Below, piece after piece: positions 1 to 7,665 of a stretch of 20,457 nt of DNA (position 1 is the stretch's first letter; each line of letters opens with the position of its first letter). The notes beneath the pieces were generated by a model. That model was not told where the DNA came from. It saw only the letters and a program-made list of their open reading frames with translations, and did no database searches. The DNA lies in assembly GCA_021299675.1 (NCBI GenBank), contig JAJTIF010000171.1, positions 1 through 20,457 of the forward strand, in the 5' to 3' direction. The translations under genes were made by a program, and so were the position numbers. The DNA comes from Pseudomonadota bacterium (GTDB lineage Bacteria; Bdellovibrionota; Bacteriovoracia; Bacteriovoracales; Bacteriovoracaceae).

Positions 1-1019
1 ATACCGTGCTTAACGAAAACTTTGTGACGAATTTCTTCCATCATGCCAGGGGTCTCAAGGATCGTGGCTTTTGCTTGCTCGCGGCCTTGGCCAAGTTTTT
101 GGTTGTTGTAAGAGTACCAAGCTCCAGCTTTTTCAATTATACCTTCGGCACTAGCCACGTCAACGAGATCTCCAATTTTTGAAATGCCTTCGCCATACAT
201 AATGTCGAATTCAACTTCTTTAAAGGGAGGGGCAACTTTGTTTTTAACAACTTTGATACGTGTGCGGCTGCCCGTTACGTTCTCCCCGTCCTTAATGGCT
301 CCAATACGGCGGATATCCATACGAACAGAAGCGTAGAACTTAAGAGCGTTACCACCTGTGGTGGTCTCTGGGTTGCCGAACATGACTCCAATCTTCATTC
401 GAAGTTGGTTGATAAAAATGACAGTACAGTTAGAGCGTGAAATTGATCCGGTCAACTTACGAAGAGCTTGGCTCATCAATCTAGCCTGAAGGCCCATGTG
501 TGAGTCACCCATTTCGCCTTCAAGTTCGGCTTTCGGAGTGAGAGCAGCCACGGAGTCAACAATGAGCAGGTTAACGGCACCAGAGCGCACGAGCATGTCG
601 GCGATTTCGAGGGCCTGCTCGCCAGAGTCAGGTTGAGAAATAAGTGTATTAGGTGCATCAACACCAAGCTTTGAGGCATAAGATGTATCAAGCGCATGTT
701 CGGCATCAACGAAAGCCACTGTGCCACCCATTTTTTGGCACTCAGCAGCTATGTGCAGAGTAAGAGTTGTTTTACCGGAAGATTCTGGTCCATAAATTTC
801 AATGATTCGGCCTTGAGGAATTCCGCCAATTCCCAGTGCAAGATCAAGCCCGAGTGATCCAGTCGAGATTGCAGAAATCTTTTCTTGAACTTGATCAGAG
901 CCCAAGCGCATGATGGCGCCCTTACCAAATTGCTTCTCGATGGACGAGAGCGCTAGGTCGAGTGCTTTCTTTTTGTTTGCGGCGTCACCAGAGTTTTCGA
1001 ACGAAGAATTAAAAGCCAT
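1..1019 (-). CDS. recA: Recombinase RecA (3' end cut by window edge)
   Basis: RecA forms the filament on single-stranded DNA that drives strand exchange and triggers LexA self-cleavage. The visible 339 residues start at an ATG with a good SD (AAGGGAG) six bases upstream. Seen in order: an N-terminal helix, Walker A GPESSGKT at 77-84, Walker B LLIVDS at 151-156, the DNA-binding L2 loop starting NPETTTGG at 216, and the C-terminal core to residue 339. RecA proteins are usually about 350 residues, so only a short acidic tail should be missing. It lies downstream of pgpA on the same strand, 141 bases away, with its own candidate control region. No TTAC-N3-GTAA LexA box of the type reported for Bdellovibrio, nor a CTGT-N8-ACAG box, is seen upstream. 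Confidence 0.98.
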   Translation of the reverse strand, partial: MAFNSSFENSGDAANKKKALDLALSSIEKQFGKGAIMRLGSDQVQEKISAISTGSLGLDLALGIGGIPQGRIIEIYGPESSGKTTLTLHIAAECQKMGGTVAFVDAEHALDTSYASKLGVDAPNTLISQPDSGEQALEIADMLVRSGAVNLLIVDSVAALTPKAELEGEMGDSHMGLQARLMSQALRKLTGSISRSNCTVIFINQLRMKIGVMFGNPETTTGGNALKFYASVRMDIRRIGAIKDGENVTGSRTRIKVVKNKVAPPFKEVEFDIMYGEGISKIGDLVDVASAEGIIEKAGAWYSYNNQKLGQGREQAKATILETPGMMEEIRHKVFVKHG

Positions 1020-1046
1020 GTTATCTCCCTTAAAACGAGTCAAATC

Positions 1047-1078
1047 GGGGGTGTGTGTAATTTCAAGCTAACACCCCC
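1047..1078 (-). promoter_or_regulatory. Inverted repeat over the candidate recA promoter
   Basis: GGGGGTGT (1047-1054) and ACACCCCC (1071-1078) are perfect 8-bp arms 16 bases apart. On the minus strand a possible -35 TTGGCA (1093-1088) and a weak -10 TAGCTT (1070-1065) are 17 bases apart. One arm would then sit in the spacer and the other just after the start of transcription, which suits an operator. If transcription starts further upstream, it would instead be a leader hairpin. The -10 match is poor, so which applies is open. Confidence 0.45.
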
Positions 1079-1106
1079 TAGCATTAGTGCCAAGCTAATT
1101 TCATGC

Positions 1107-1128
1107 AAATTTACGGAAAATTTACGGA
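1107..1128 (-). repeat. Tandem 11-bp repeat upstream of recA
   Basis: AAATTTACGGA occurs twice head to tail (1107-1117 and 1118-1128), with a further A after the second copy. The 11-base period is about one helical turn, so both copies face the same side of the DNA. They lie 14 bases upstream of the candidate recA -35. A binding site for a recA regulator is an inference. Confidence 0.5.
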
Positions 1129-1160
1129 AGCCCAAATAATCAAAAACTTAGAGTTCTTGA

Positions 1161-1631
1161 CTATGTGCGTAGGAAATAATGGGAGATGGTGAGGACAAAA
1201 ACTCCAGCGTAAACGCCTGAGACAACATCATCTAAGATTGTTCCGGCGCCATGCTTTATCTTTTTATCGAAGTAGCTAGCAGGCCAAATCTTAAAAATGT
1301 CTAAGAGGCGAAAAGCAGCAAAACATAAAATCCATTCGAGAGCAGAGCTCGGTCTGACAAAACTCCATGTAATAAGCATTCCAATCACCTCATCAATCAC
1401 TATCCATTGGGGATCGTGAGAGCGTGCAGCCTGCTGGATAATTTCAGCGGTGAAGATGGCAATAACCGTCATGATAATTATCAAAATAAAATTAACAATG
1501 TGAGACGGCTGCAGAAGACTCCACGCGTAGATAAAGGGCAGTGAGGCAAGTGTGCCAAAAGTGCCAGGAGCTTTAGGTGCGTAGCCACTACCAAACCAAG
1601 ATAAATAGATCTTAAATAGCTTGTGCAACAT
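1161..1631 (-). CDS. pgpA: Phosphatidylglycerophosphatase A
   Basis: PgpA removes the phosphate from phosphatidylglycerophosphate to give phosphatidylglycerol in the inner membrane. The 156-residue protein has the family motifs in order: YAPKAPGTFGTL at 17-28, DPQWIVIDEVIG at 73-84, FRLLDIFKIWP at 107-117 and HGAGTILDDVVSGVYA at 127-142. Hydrophobic segments lie between them (about 46-62, 84-91, 98-108 and 136-150). The length is normal for the family. The ATG has only a weak purine-rich SD. It is followed by recA on the same strand and faces the RelA/SpoT-like gene across a 74-bp divergent spacer, which contains the perfect palindrome AAGTTAACTT (1661-1670). Confidence 0.95.
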   Translation of the reverse strand: MLHKLFKIYLSWFGSGYAPKAPGTFGTLASLPFIYAWSLLQPSHIVNFILIIIMTVIAIFTAEIIQQAARSHDPQWIVIDEVIGMLITWSFVRPSSALEWILCFAAFRLLDIFKIWPASYFDKKIKHGAGTILDDVVSGVYAGVFVLTISHYFLRT

Positions 1632-1705
1632 GTAATCGTTTTTGCTCTTTTATATGGTTTAAGTTAACTTCGTAGCATTTTACAGTGAATCTGAGGTGAA
1701 GCCTA

Positions 1706-2959
1706 GTGATCAATCGTCCCGAATTTCTCGATCAACATACTTTTAATTGGGAAACTCTGCACGTGATCTGCAGTGGGCAGTCGTCACTGGATGCAAAAAA
1801 TTATCTCACAGAACTCTATGGCCCTGATGAGGTCTATGATTTCCTGGTCGGATATGGCTTTGATCTGAAAAATCCCATCGAAGGCGCCGAGCTTTTTGGG
1901 ATCTATCAGGAAGCCCTACAGTTTATCAAAAGGTATTTTTTAAAAGAGGGAAACCCGGATGGGATCGAACTCAGTGTTCCCAATTTCTTGTACTCGCTGA
2001 CCGACATCACAAGCCTATTCCTCCTGGCTACCGACAAGAAAGCATTTAAGAAAAACCCTGAGGAATCTCTATGGGCGGGTGTGGTCCTAAAGGTCATGCA
2101 CACGATCCTGCATGCTGATAAAGACCTCCGCTATCGCTACTTCAGTGTGATCCAGCAACAGATTTTTGATCGCTTCTACAAGCACATCGTGCGCGATGAG
2201 AATAACAACTTGTTTTTGAAGAATGAAAAGGGATTCAGTATTCCTTTGATTGATTTTCAAACCAAGGCCAAGAAAGGGCGGGAGTCGATCATCATTAAGC
2301 TTCTCCACAAGAAAGAGAATGTAGCGGAAGAGCTCTTTGACAGAATTGGTGTGCGCTTTGTGACCAAGACTAAGCTCGATTCCCTGCGTGTGCTAAAGTT
2401 TCTTGTGGAAAACTATATCGTGATCATTAATAACATTAAACCTTCGCGTTCGCAGAATAACCTCGTGGACCTTAATCTCCTTAAGCGACGGATGCACGGT
2501 TTACTTAAACAAACACTGCGTGAAAAGTTAACCGAAGAACAGTTCCTAGCAGGCTGGGAAAAGTTAGTTGAAGAGTGCTCACCCTCAACCGCGAGCTCTG
2601 AGAAGAATGAGCACACGCTTGAAGATTACCGGGCCATTCACTTCACTGGGCGACAGCTCATCAAGTATCGCAACCCTTTCATGTCCCAGTTTAACGAGGT
2701 CCGAAAGGCGGCAGGCAAAGACAAAGAAAATGAATTGTCACAACTAGTGCTGGCCCTCGATACCACACCGATCGCGCGGGACATTCGCTTCTTCTATCCC
2801 TTCGAAGTGCAGATCACTGATGAAGCCAGCCACCAGTCAAATACCCAGGGTCAGGCGAGTCATGAAGAGTATAAAAAATCACAAGTGAAGTCTGCGATGA
2901 AGCGAATCTTTAAGCCCCTGCTCGAGCTCAAAAACATCAATCTTGATGAGAATCAATAA
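1706..2959 (+). CDS. Divergent RelA/SpoT-like nucleotidyltransferase protein
   Basis: The 417-residue protein starts at a GTG with GAGG nine bases upstream. Its second half follows the RelA/SpoT (p)ppGpp synthetase pattern. GRESIIIKLLHKK at 191-203 corresponds to the ATP-binding GR-K-S-K segment. FDRIGVRF at 211-218 holds the Asp that binds metal in synthetases. YRAIHF at 308-313 matches the Y-SLH segment. FEVQI at 366-370 carries the second acidic residue, and ASHEEYK at 384-390 matches the AxHxxYK end. The Arg after the EIQI motif in RelA is Thr here. The first 180 residues are helical and lack a clear HD hydrolase signature. It may belong to the uncharacterised TIGR04552-type proteins, which I recall but cannot confirm. 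(p)ppGpp synthesis, another nucleotidyl transfer, or a non-catalytic role all remain possible. No TGS or ACT domain is present. Confidence 0.7.
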   Translation: MINRPEFLDQHTFNWETLHVICSGQSSLDAKNYLTELYGPDEVYDFLVGYGFDLKNPIEGAELFGIYQEALQFIKRYFLKEGNPDGIELSVPNFLYSLTDITSLFLLATDKKAFKKNPEESLWAGVVLKVMHTILHADKDLRYRYFSVIQQQIFDRFYKHIVRDENNNLFLKNEKGFSIPLIDFQTKAKKGRESIIIKLLHKKENVAEELFDRIGVRFVTKTKLDSLRVLKFLVENYIVIINNIKPSRSQNNLVDLNLLKRRMHGLLKQTLREKLTEEQFLAGWEKLVEECSPSTASSEKNEHTLEDYRAIHFTGRQLIKYRNPFMSQFNEVRKAAGKDKENELSQLVLALDTTPIARDIRFFYPFEVQITDEASHQSNTQGQASHEEYKKSQVKSAMKRIFKPLLELKNINLDENQ

Positions 2960-3824
2960 ACTGCTTAATCCTTTCATTGATGAATTCGGGAAAATCAACC
3001 TGCGGCACATGCGAGCCCTCTTTCACGAGGTAGAGCTCACTGTTGCGTAAGGTTTGATGCAGCAGAAGCTGGAGGTGGTAAGGGATGACGTTATCTTTAT
3101 CGCCGCCAATAACAAGGCTGGGCATGTTCATCGTGCCCAGATCCCCAAGGATGTCATGTTTCTGCATTTCACCGAAGAGCTGCATGAAGAGCTCTGGGCC
3201 AAGCTGGGAGAGGCGATTCATGTAGATCTCAATGAAGTCGCGACTTACTTTTTTTTCATTAAAGCCTTGGGAGTGGATCAGCTTCACTGCCATCGGATTC
3301 ATGGCTTGGGTCTTCCACACGACATCAAAAATTTCACGGTAACGCTTGAGTCCTTCCTCGGCCACCGGGATGATGTACTCCATGAGGTTGGTGTCGAACA
3401 TGACGCCTTTGACTGGAAGGGTGGTTCCGGAAATTAACACCATTCCTTTGATCCTTTGTGGATAAAGGCGAGCGAGCTCGAGCGTGATGTTCACACCCAT
3501 GCTATGGCCAATGTAGTAAACGTTATCAAGTCCTAGATGAGTTAAAAGTTCGTCTGTGTCCTGCGCGATTTGCTTAAACGTAATTTTCTCAAGCTCTTCT
3601 CTGCCCGAGCTTTGAAAGTGCCCGCGGTAGTCATGAAAAAGAATCTTGTATCCTTGCTTATCAAACCACTCGAGCTGATACTTCCAGTGGTGGTTAGAAC
3701 AAACGAGTCCATAGTTAAACACCAGAACGTTTTCGTGCTTAGTTTTGAAGTCCACGGGAAAGTTTGTGGAGTAGAAAATTTGCTCCCGATCTTGAGTCTT
3801 AAAAAAGTTACTGTGTACTTTCAC
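2937..3824 (-). CDS. Alpha/beta hydrolase
   Basis: A 295-residue single-domain alpha/beta hydrolase fold protein. The nucleophile elbow GHSMG is at 106-110 (Ser108), the acid is probably Asp244 in GGDKDNVIP, and the base His272 is in GSHVPQ, so the triad is complete. The usual oxyanion HG segment reads NYG (38-40) here. No signal peptide is seen, so it is probably cytoplasmic. The substrate cannot be told; esterase, lipase or C-C hydrolase activity all fit. It starts at GTG, overlaps the end of the FHA-like gene by 17 bases, and is the last gene of the recG operon. Its 3' end overlaps the convergent RelA/SpoT-like gene by 23 bp. Confidence 0.9.
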   Translation of the reverse strand: MKVHSNFFKTQDREQIFYSTNFPVDFKTKHENVLVFNYGLVCSNHHWKYQLEWFDKQGYKILFHDYRGHFQSSGREELEKITFKQIAQDTDELLTHLGLDNVYYIGHSMGVNITLELARLYPQRIKGMVLISGTTLPVKGVMFDTNLMEYIIPVAEEGLKRYREIFDVVWKTQAMNPMAVKLIHSQGFNEKKVSRDFIEIYMNRLSQLGPELFMQLFGEMQKHDILGDLGTMNMPSLVIGGDKDNVIPYHLQLLLHQTLRNSELYLVKEGSHVPQVDFPEFINERIKQFIDSHQD

Positions 3825-4230
3825 TTGATTTCACTTTTTTGTTGATAAGGCCAATAAGAGTGAGGGTGTCACTTTCGTTTTTAACTAATTCTTTGAGCTT
3901 TAGGTCGAGGACGGACTTTTTGGTTGCGGTCTCCTCAAACTTGGCATCGGTGATCTTGAACTCGAGGTCACTGACTCTTATGCGGTCACCGAGTTTCACG
4001 GTCCGCTGTTGAGTAGATCTCTTGGTATTAAGTAACCAAAACTCTAGCTTCGGGTGAGGAATGACCTGCAGCCCCTGGGGAAGGATCTCAATCATGAATG
4101 CGTAAGAAAGAGCAATGGGGGAATAGCAAATGTCTGCCTGGGGAAAACCAAGGTAGATGCTGTTTTTGTGAAACTTCCATTTTCCCAAAAAATCCAGGTC
4201 ACTAGACTTGATGACTTCAATCTCAATCAT
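3808..4230 (-). CDS. Degenerate FHA-like domain protein
   Basis: A 140-residue protein of beta-rich composition. Residues 10-95 resemble a forkhead-associated fold: a first strand pair ending in IYLG, a DI after it, and a closing WLLNTKR...KLGDRIRVSDLEFKI stretch (about 65-94) typical of the last FHA strands. The phosphothreonine-binding Arg and His expected near positions 28 and 58 are not evident. It therefore may not bind phosphopeptides, or may be a different beta-sandwich. A charged C-terminal tail follows. It starts two bases after the recG stop and overlaps the hydrolase start, so it is translationally coupled in the recG operon. The function is unknown. Confidence 0.6.
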   Translation of the reverse strand: MIEIEVIKSSDLDFLGKWKFHKNSIYLGFPQADICYSPIALSYAFMIEILPQGLQVIPHPKLEFWLLNTKRSTQQRTVKLGDRIRVSDLEFKITDAKFEETATKKSVLDLKLKELVKNESDTLTLIGLINKKVKSSESTQ

Positions 4231-4232
4231 AC

Positions 4233-6344
4233 TTAGATTGTATCTAAAATCTTCTGATCCCGGGCAAGCTTTATGAGGATTGGATCAATTTTTTCAGGCT
4301 GGTCTGCCATTTGCTTTCGAAGGTCCGCGTAGACCTTCTCCAGCACATGCGAGTGCTTCATGAAATCTGCCACCCTGCGACGCGTACCTACACCTGATTG
4401 ATCTACTCCAAAAAGATCTCCCTCGCCTCTGTTTTGAAGATCGGCTTCTGCTATCTCGAATCCGTTGTTGGTTTGTTCTAATACCTCGAGTCTCTTGTGG
4501 GCCTCAGGCGAAAGTTCTTTGTTGGGAACCATGAAAAAGAATCCAGCCTTATCCCCTCTACCGACGCGTCCCCGCAGTTGGTGAAGCGAGCTCAGGCCAA
4601 ACCGTTCGGGGTCATAGACAGACATGAATGTTGCGTTAGGAACATTGATCCCAACTTCAATAACCGAGGTCGAGATCAGGATGTGAATCTGTTTTTTTTC
4701 AAAGGAACTTATGATTTCATCTTTTTCACTCGCTTTCATCTTTCCATGAAGAGCGGCGATCTTATGCTCCTTGAAAACACCCTTGTAGTGCTCGAGGGCT
4801 TCCGTGACGTTTTGAAGACTCATGTTTTCTGATTCTTCGATCGCGGGAAACACGAAATACCCCTGGTCGCCTTGGGCTAGCCTTTGTTTCAGAAACTCAA
4901 TGTACTTGTCATGGTTTACTTTCTCGACGAAGCGGGACTTTATTCCCTTTCGTCCCAGGGGCATGGTTTTAATTGTGGTGAAATCAAGGTCACCATACTG
5001 AGCCAGCGAGAGAGTCCTGGGGATCGGAGTCGCCGACATGATGAGGCAATGGGTGCCACTTCCCTTGGCCGTGAGGCGGAGGCGTTGCTCTACCCCAAAC
5101 TTATGCTGCTCATCTATGATTGCCAGTCCTAGATTCTGGAATTCTATGCTCTCTTGAAAGAGCGCATGTGTCCCTATCACAAGATGAGTCTCGCCAGCCC
5201 GCAGTGACTTCTGCAGGATTGTTTTATCTTTTTGTTTCATGGAGCCGAGGGCGAGACTGAGCTTGACCTCAGGTAAGTCTCCAAACAGCGACTCAAAGCT
5301 GCGCTTGTGTTGAAGAGCTAAGGATTCAGTTGGACACATGAGCGCCACTTGAAATCCCTTCCTGATGCAGCAAAGAGCAACGAGAAAAGCAATGATCGTT
5401 TTCCCGCAGCCCACGTCTCCCTGGAGCATTCTCATCATCGGGTGACCGGACTGCAGATCTACCTCTATCTCAGCGATAGCCTTTCTCTGGTCTTCCGTGA
5501 GCTGAAAGGGGAGGCGGGATGTGAGTGACTCTAGAAATGCCGCCTCAGTCATAATGCTTGGGGCTTTTTTCTTTTTTATAAAACGGCGTCGAGTAATTAT
5601 TTTGAGTTGGTCAGCATAAAACTCTTCATAGGCCAGGCGCTCAGTAGCTTGGATCAGGATCTTTGGGCTCACGTCCGAGGGAGTCTTTAACCCATGAAGA
5701 ACCTGAAATGCCTCGGAGAGTTTGAATTCCTCAACGTCATCTGTGCTAAATTCCGATTGAATATGATCCCAAAAATCTTTGGGCAAATTTTTAATGAGCT
5801 TCTGAGTGTATGAACCAGGCACTTTGTTGATGGTCGGATATTCGATCAGCCACTCCCCCTGCGAATGAGCCCAGTTCTCATCGATGAGGTTAGCGAATTT
5901 TGGATTAATAATCTGGTGCTGAGCTCTCCATTCTTGGAGCTCACCTAAGAACCATATGCTCTCGTAGTCTTCAAGCTGCTTTTTCTGGCCCGGCCATATG
6001 TTAAAAAAACGGAGAGTCAGGGTCTGCTCAGAGCTCAAGTCTTTAACGATGATGAAACCGTTGTGGAGAAGAAATCTTGAGCGAGATTTACGCCCAAAGG
6101 CGGGCTTAATTTCTCGATGGATGATTTTCCCAATACCTAGAAACATTTCTCCATAAGCTGCCTGAGAAAAAGGTTTGAGCTTCGGCATGGGACTAAGTCG
6201 AAGGGGGAGTGCCCACAGTAGGTCACCAAGGGTTTTGATACCCGCCGTGTGCAGAGACTGCAGATGAGCAGGGACTGCTTTGGTTTTTGCTAGCTCAAGA
6301 AGATTCGAATCCGAATTAACGGTAGGTAACGGTTTGGACCTCAT
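4233..6344 (-). CDS. recG: ATP-dependent DNA helicase RecG
   Basis: RecG remodels stalled replication forks and Holliday junctions. The 703 residues carry an N-terminal wedge region (about 20-250), then the helicase core. Seen: Q motif LTEDQ at 282-286, Walker A GDVGCGKT at 309-316 (Cys where Ser is usual), the DEQH box at 411-414, SATPIPRT at 437-444, and motif VI HQLRGRVGRG at 588-597. The RecG-typical C-terminal QNRGEGDLFGVDQSG is at 637-651. The length is normal. The ATG start lies inside the greA 3' end (29-base overlap). No other usable in-frame start is close by, so the overlap is probably real and implies coupling. Confidence 0.97.
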   Translation of the reverse strand: MRSKPLPTVNSDSNLLELAKTKAVPAHLQSLHTAGIKTLGDLLWALPLRLSPMPKLKPFSQAAYGEMFLGIGKIIHREIKPAFGRKSRSRFLLHNGFIIVKDLSSEQTLTLRFFNIWPGQKKQLEDYESIWFLGELQEWRAQHQIINPKFANLIDENWAHSQGEWLIEYPTINKVPGSYTQKLIKNLPKDFWDHIQSEFSTDDVEEFKLSEAFQVLHGLKTPSDVSPKILIQATERLAYEEFYADQLKIITRRRFIKKKKAPSIMTEAAFLESLTSRLPFQLTEDQRKAIAEIEVDLQSGHPMMRMLQGDVGCGKTIIAFLVALCCIRKGFQVALMCPTESLALQHKRSFESLFGDLPEVKLSLALGSMKQKDKTILQKSLRAGETHLVIGTHALFQESIEFQNLGLAIIDEQHKFGVEQRLRLTAKGSGTHCLIMSATPIPRTLSLAQYGDLDFTTIKTMPLGRKGIKSRFVEKVNHDKYIEFLKQRLAQGDQGYFVFPAIEESENMSLQNVTEALEHYKGVFKEHKIAALHGKMKASEKDEIISSFEKKQIHILISTSVIEVGINVPNATFMSVYDPERFGLSSLHQLRGRVGRGDKAGFFFMVPNKELSPEAHKRLEVLEQTNNGFEIAEADLQNRGEGDLFGVDQSGVGTRRRVADFMKHSHVLEKVYADLRKQMADQPEKIDPILIKLARDQKILDTI

Positions 6345-6786
6345 AGGTCACATCACCTTTGGGCGCTTTCACGATGATCTCGTCGCCCTCTTCTTTACCA
6401 ATCAGGGCCTTTCCTAAAGGGCTTGAGTAGGAAATTTTATTTTTATCGGTCATGGCCTCATCTTCACCCACGATCTGGTAGGTGTGCTCATTTCCGTTGG
6501 CATCAAGCAGGGAGACAGTCGCCCCGAACACAATTTTCGAGCCTGAAAAGCTCGTCACATCGACCACTCTGGCTCGTGCAATTTTTGATTGAAGCTCCAT
6601 AATGCGGCCTTCGATGTGAGACTGTTTTTCTTTCGCCGCTGAATACTCCGCATTTTCCTTAAGGTCACCCAGTGCCCGAGCTTCTGCGATGTCGACCTTG
6701 ATGTTTTCTCTGTCGACTTTAATAAGTTGTTCGAGTTCTTGCTCGATTAGCTTTTTGCCAATCAATGTCATGGGCGTGTCGTTCAT
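6316..6786 (-). CDS. greA: Transcript cleavage factor GreA
   Basis: GreA enters the RNA polymerase secondary channel and stimulates cleavage of backtracked RNA. The 156 residues include the N-terminal coiled coil with the diagnostic tip ARALGDLKENAEYSAAKEKQ (35-54), whose Asp and Glu reach the active site. The C-terminal FKBP-like domain contains VFGATV, IVGEDEA and LIGKEEGDE. Length and sequence track E. coli GreA closely. The start chosen has AGGA six bases upstream; a second Met at position 6 is also possible. It follows the zinc-ribbon gene by 8 bases and overlaps recG by 29. Confidence 0.97.
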   Translation of the reverse strand: MNDTPMTLIGKKLIEQELEQLIKVDRENIKVDIAEARALGDLKENAEYSAAKEKQSHIEGRIMELQSKIARARVVDVTSFSGSKIVFGATVSLLDANGNEHTYQIVGEDEAMTDKNKISYSSPLGKALIGKEEGDEIIVKAPKGDVTYEVQTVTYR

Positions 6787-6794
6787 TTGAGGTC

Positions 6795-7082
6795 CTATTT
6801 TTTAAACAGAGCTTTTGCTTTTTCTAAAAGCTCATCTTTCGAGGCTGCACTACCTGTTGAGCGAGGTCCAAATTTAAACCACTCACAGAAGTTGGGTTTC
6901 TCTTTATCAACAACCCGTTCAGCACTGGGTTCGTGGCATTCGTTGTAGGCAGATTTATCATAATTTTTACAGCCCAAGCAACTTCTCAAAGAGGCACCAC
7001 AGTTGCTACAAGAGTCGGCTCGCCCTGGTGGAAATGCTTCCATGTAAGGAACTTTGTGACCGCAATTGGGGCAGGCGCCCAT
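6795..7082 (-). CDS. Small zinc-ribbon protein
   Basis: A 95-residue soluble protein rich in cysteine pairs: CPNC at 4-7, CSNC at 25-28, then CLGC at about 34-37, and further Cys residues in NECHEP and NFCEWF. This suggests two zinc-binding knuckles. The start MGACPNC is preceded by AAGGA eight bases upstream and lies one base after the stop of the upstream gene, which argues for this ATG rather than a longer reading frame. A C-terminal Lys-rich helix (about 80-95) follows. I do not recognise a named family. Its place before greA and recG hints at a nucleic-acid or transcription-related role, which is only an inference. Confidence 0.8.
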   Translation of the reverse strand: MGACPNCGHKVPYMEAFPPGRADSCSNCGASLRSCLGCKNYDKSAYNECHEPSAERVVDKEKPNFCEWFKFGPRSTGSAASKDELLEKAKALFKK

Positions 7083-7083
7083 A

Positions 7084-7587
7084 CTAGTAATCCTTTTGAA
7101 TTCCGAGCCCAAAGCCGGAGCCACGGTTCTTGTCCGGCTCAGCTGAAAAGAAAATGCGGGGAGTATTCCTCTTATTGTGCTCTTCAATGGACCGCTGAAG
7201 TAACCATTCATTATTATACTGATTTGTTCGGGAAATTAAATAACTCACCGCAATCATGGTTAATCCGCCAAAGATCAAAGTATTTTTTCCAGTCAGAGTC
7301 TCATTTCTTCCTTCGCCAGATCTCACGATCCCCGCGAGCGTTAAAGCCGTACCGAAAGTCGAGAGAGCAGCACTCTGCCAGCGAGGCCTGTTATTTTCTT
7401 GGTAGCTTTCGAGGAGTTTTTTAGCCACAGGGTCACGCTGCAGGTAGTAGCGAAGCCCTTCGCCACGGTTACTAGAGCTGGCATCAACTAAAACTTCCTG
7501 GTAATTCACAATGGCGACCCGGCTACAAGACTCGTTAGCCTGGACCCATAGGGGCAAGAGTAAGGTAAAAAAAATCAAAAGCTTCAT
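7084..7587 (-). CDS. Secreted or membrane hypothetical protein
   Basis: A 167-residue protein with an N-terminal signal peptide (Lys3, hydrophobic core at 4-14, likely cut after VQA at 15-17). The mature part is short and charged, with two moderately hydrophobic segments at about 73-88 and 103-118. It may sit in the inner membrane as a hairpin or fold in the periplasm. No known domain is recognised. It is the first gene of the operon leading into the zinc-ribbon gene, greA and recG, with AAGAGG upstream of the ATG. It is divergent from the UbiB-like gene across 78 bp. Confidence 0.75.
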   Translation of the reverse strand: MKLLIFFTLLLPLWVQANESCSRVAIVNYQEVLVDASSSNRGEGLRYYLQRDPVAKKLLESYQENNRPRWQSAALSTFGTALTLAGIVRSGEGRNETLTGKNTLIFGGLTMIAVSYLISRTNQYNNEWLLQRSIEEHNKRNTPRIFFSAEPDKNRGSGFGLGIQKDY

Positions 7588-7665
7588 AAGCCTCTTAAGT
7601 GGGCAATCTTTGGTACTCTATCAGCATACAGCTCTTGGACTTATGATGGAAGTACAGGAAAAAAT

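Noticed and set aside
476..727. An 83-codon minus-strand frame inside recA
   Set aside because: It is a shadow of recA in another frame of the same strand; recA is unambiguous here.
1020..1160. LexA box upstream of recA
   Set aside because: Neither TTAC-N3-GTAA nor CTGT-N8-ACAG is present; the TTTACGGAA repeats only share TTAC.
7083..7211. Longer version of the zinc-ribbon protein
   Set aside because: The extra 43 residues are read from inside the upstream gene, and the ATG at 7082 has a proper SD and sits one base after that gene's stop.
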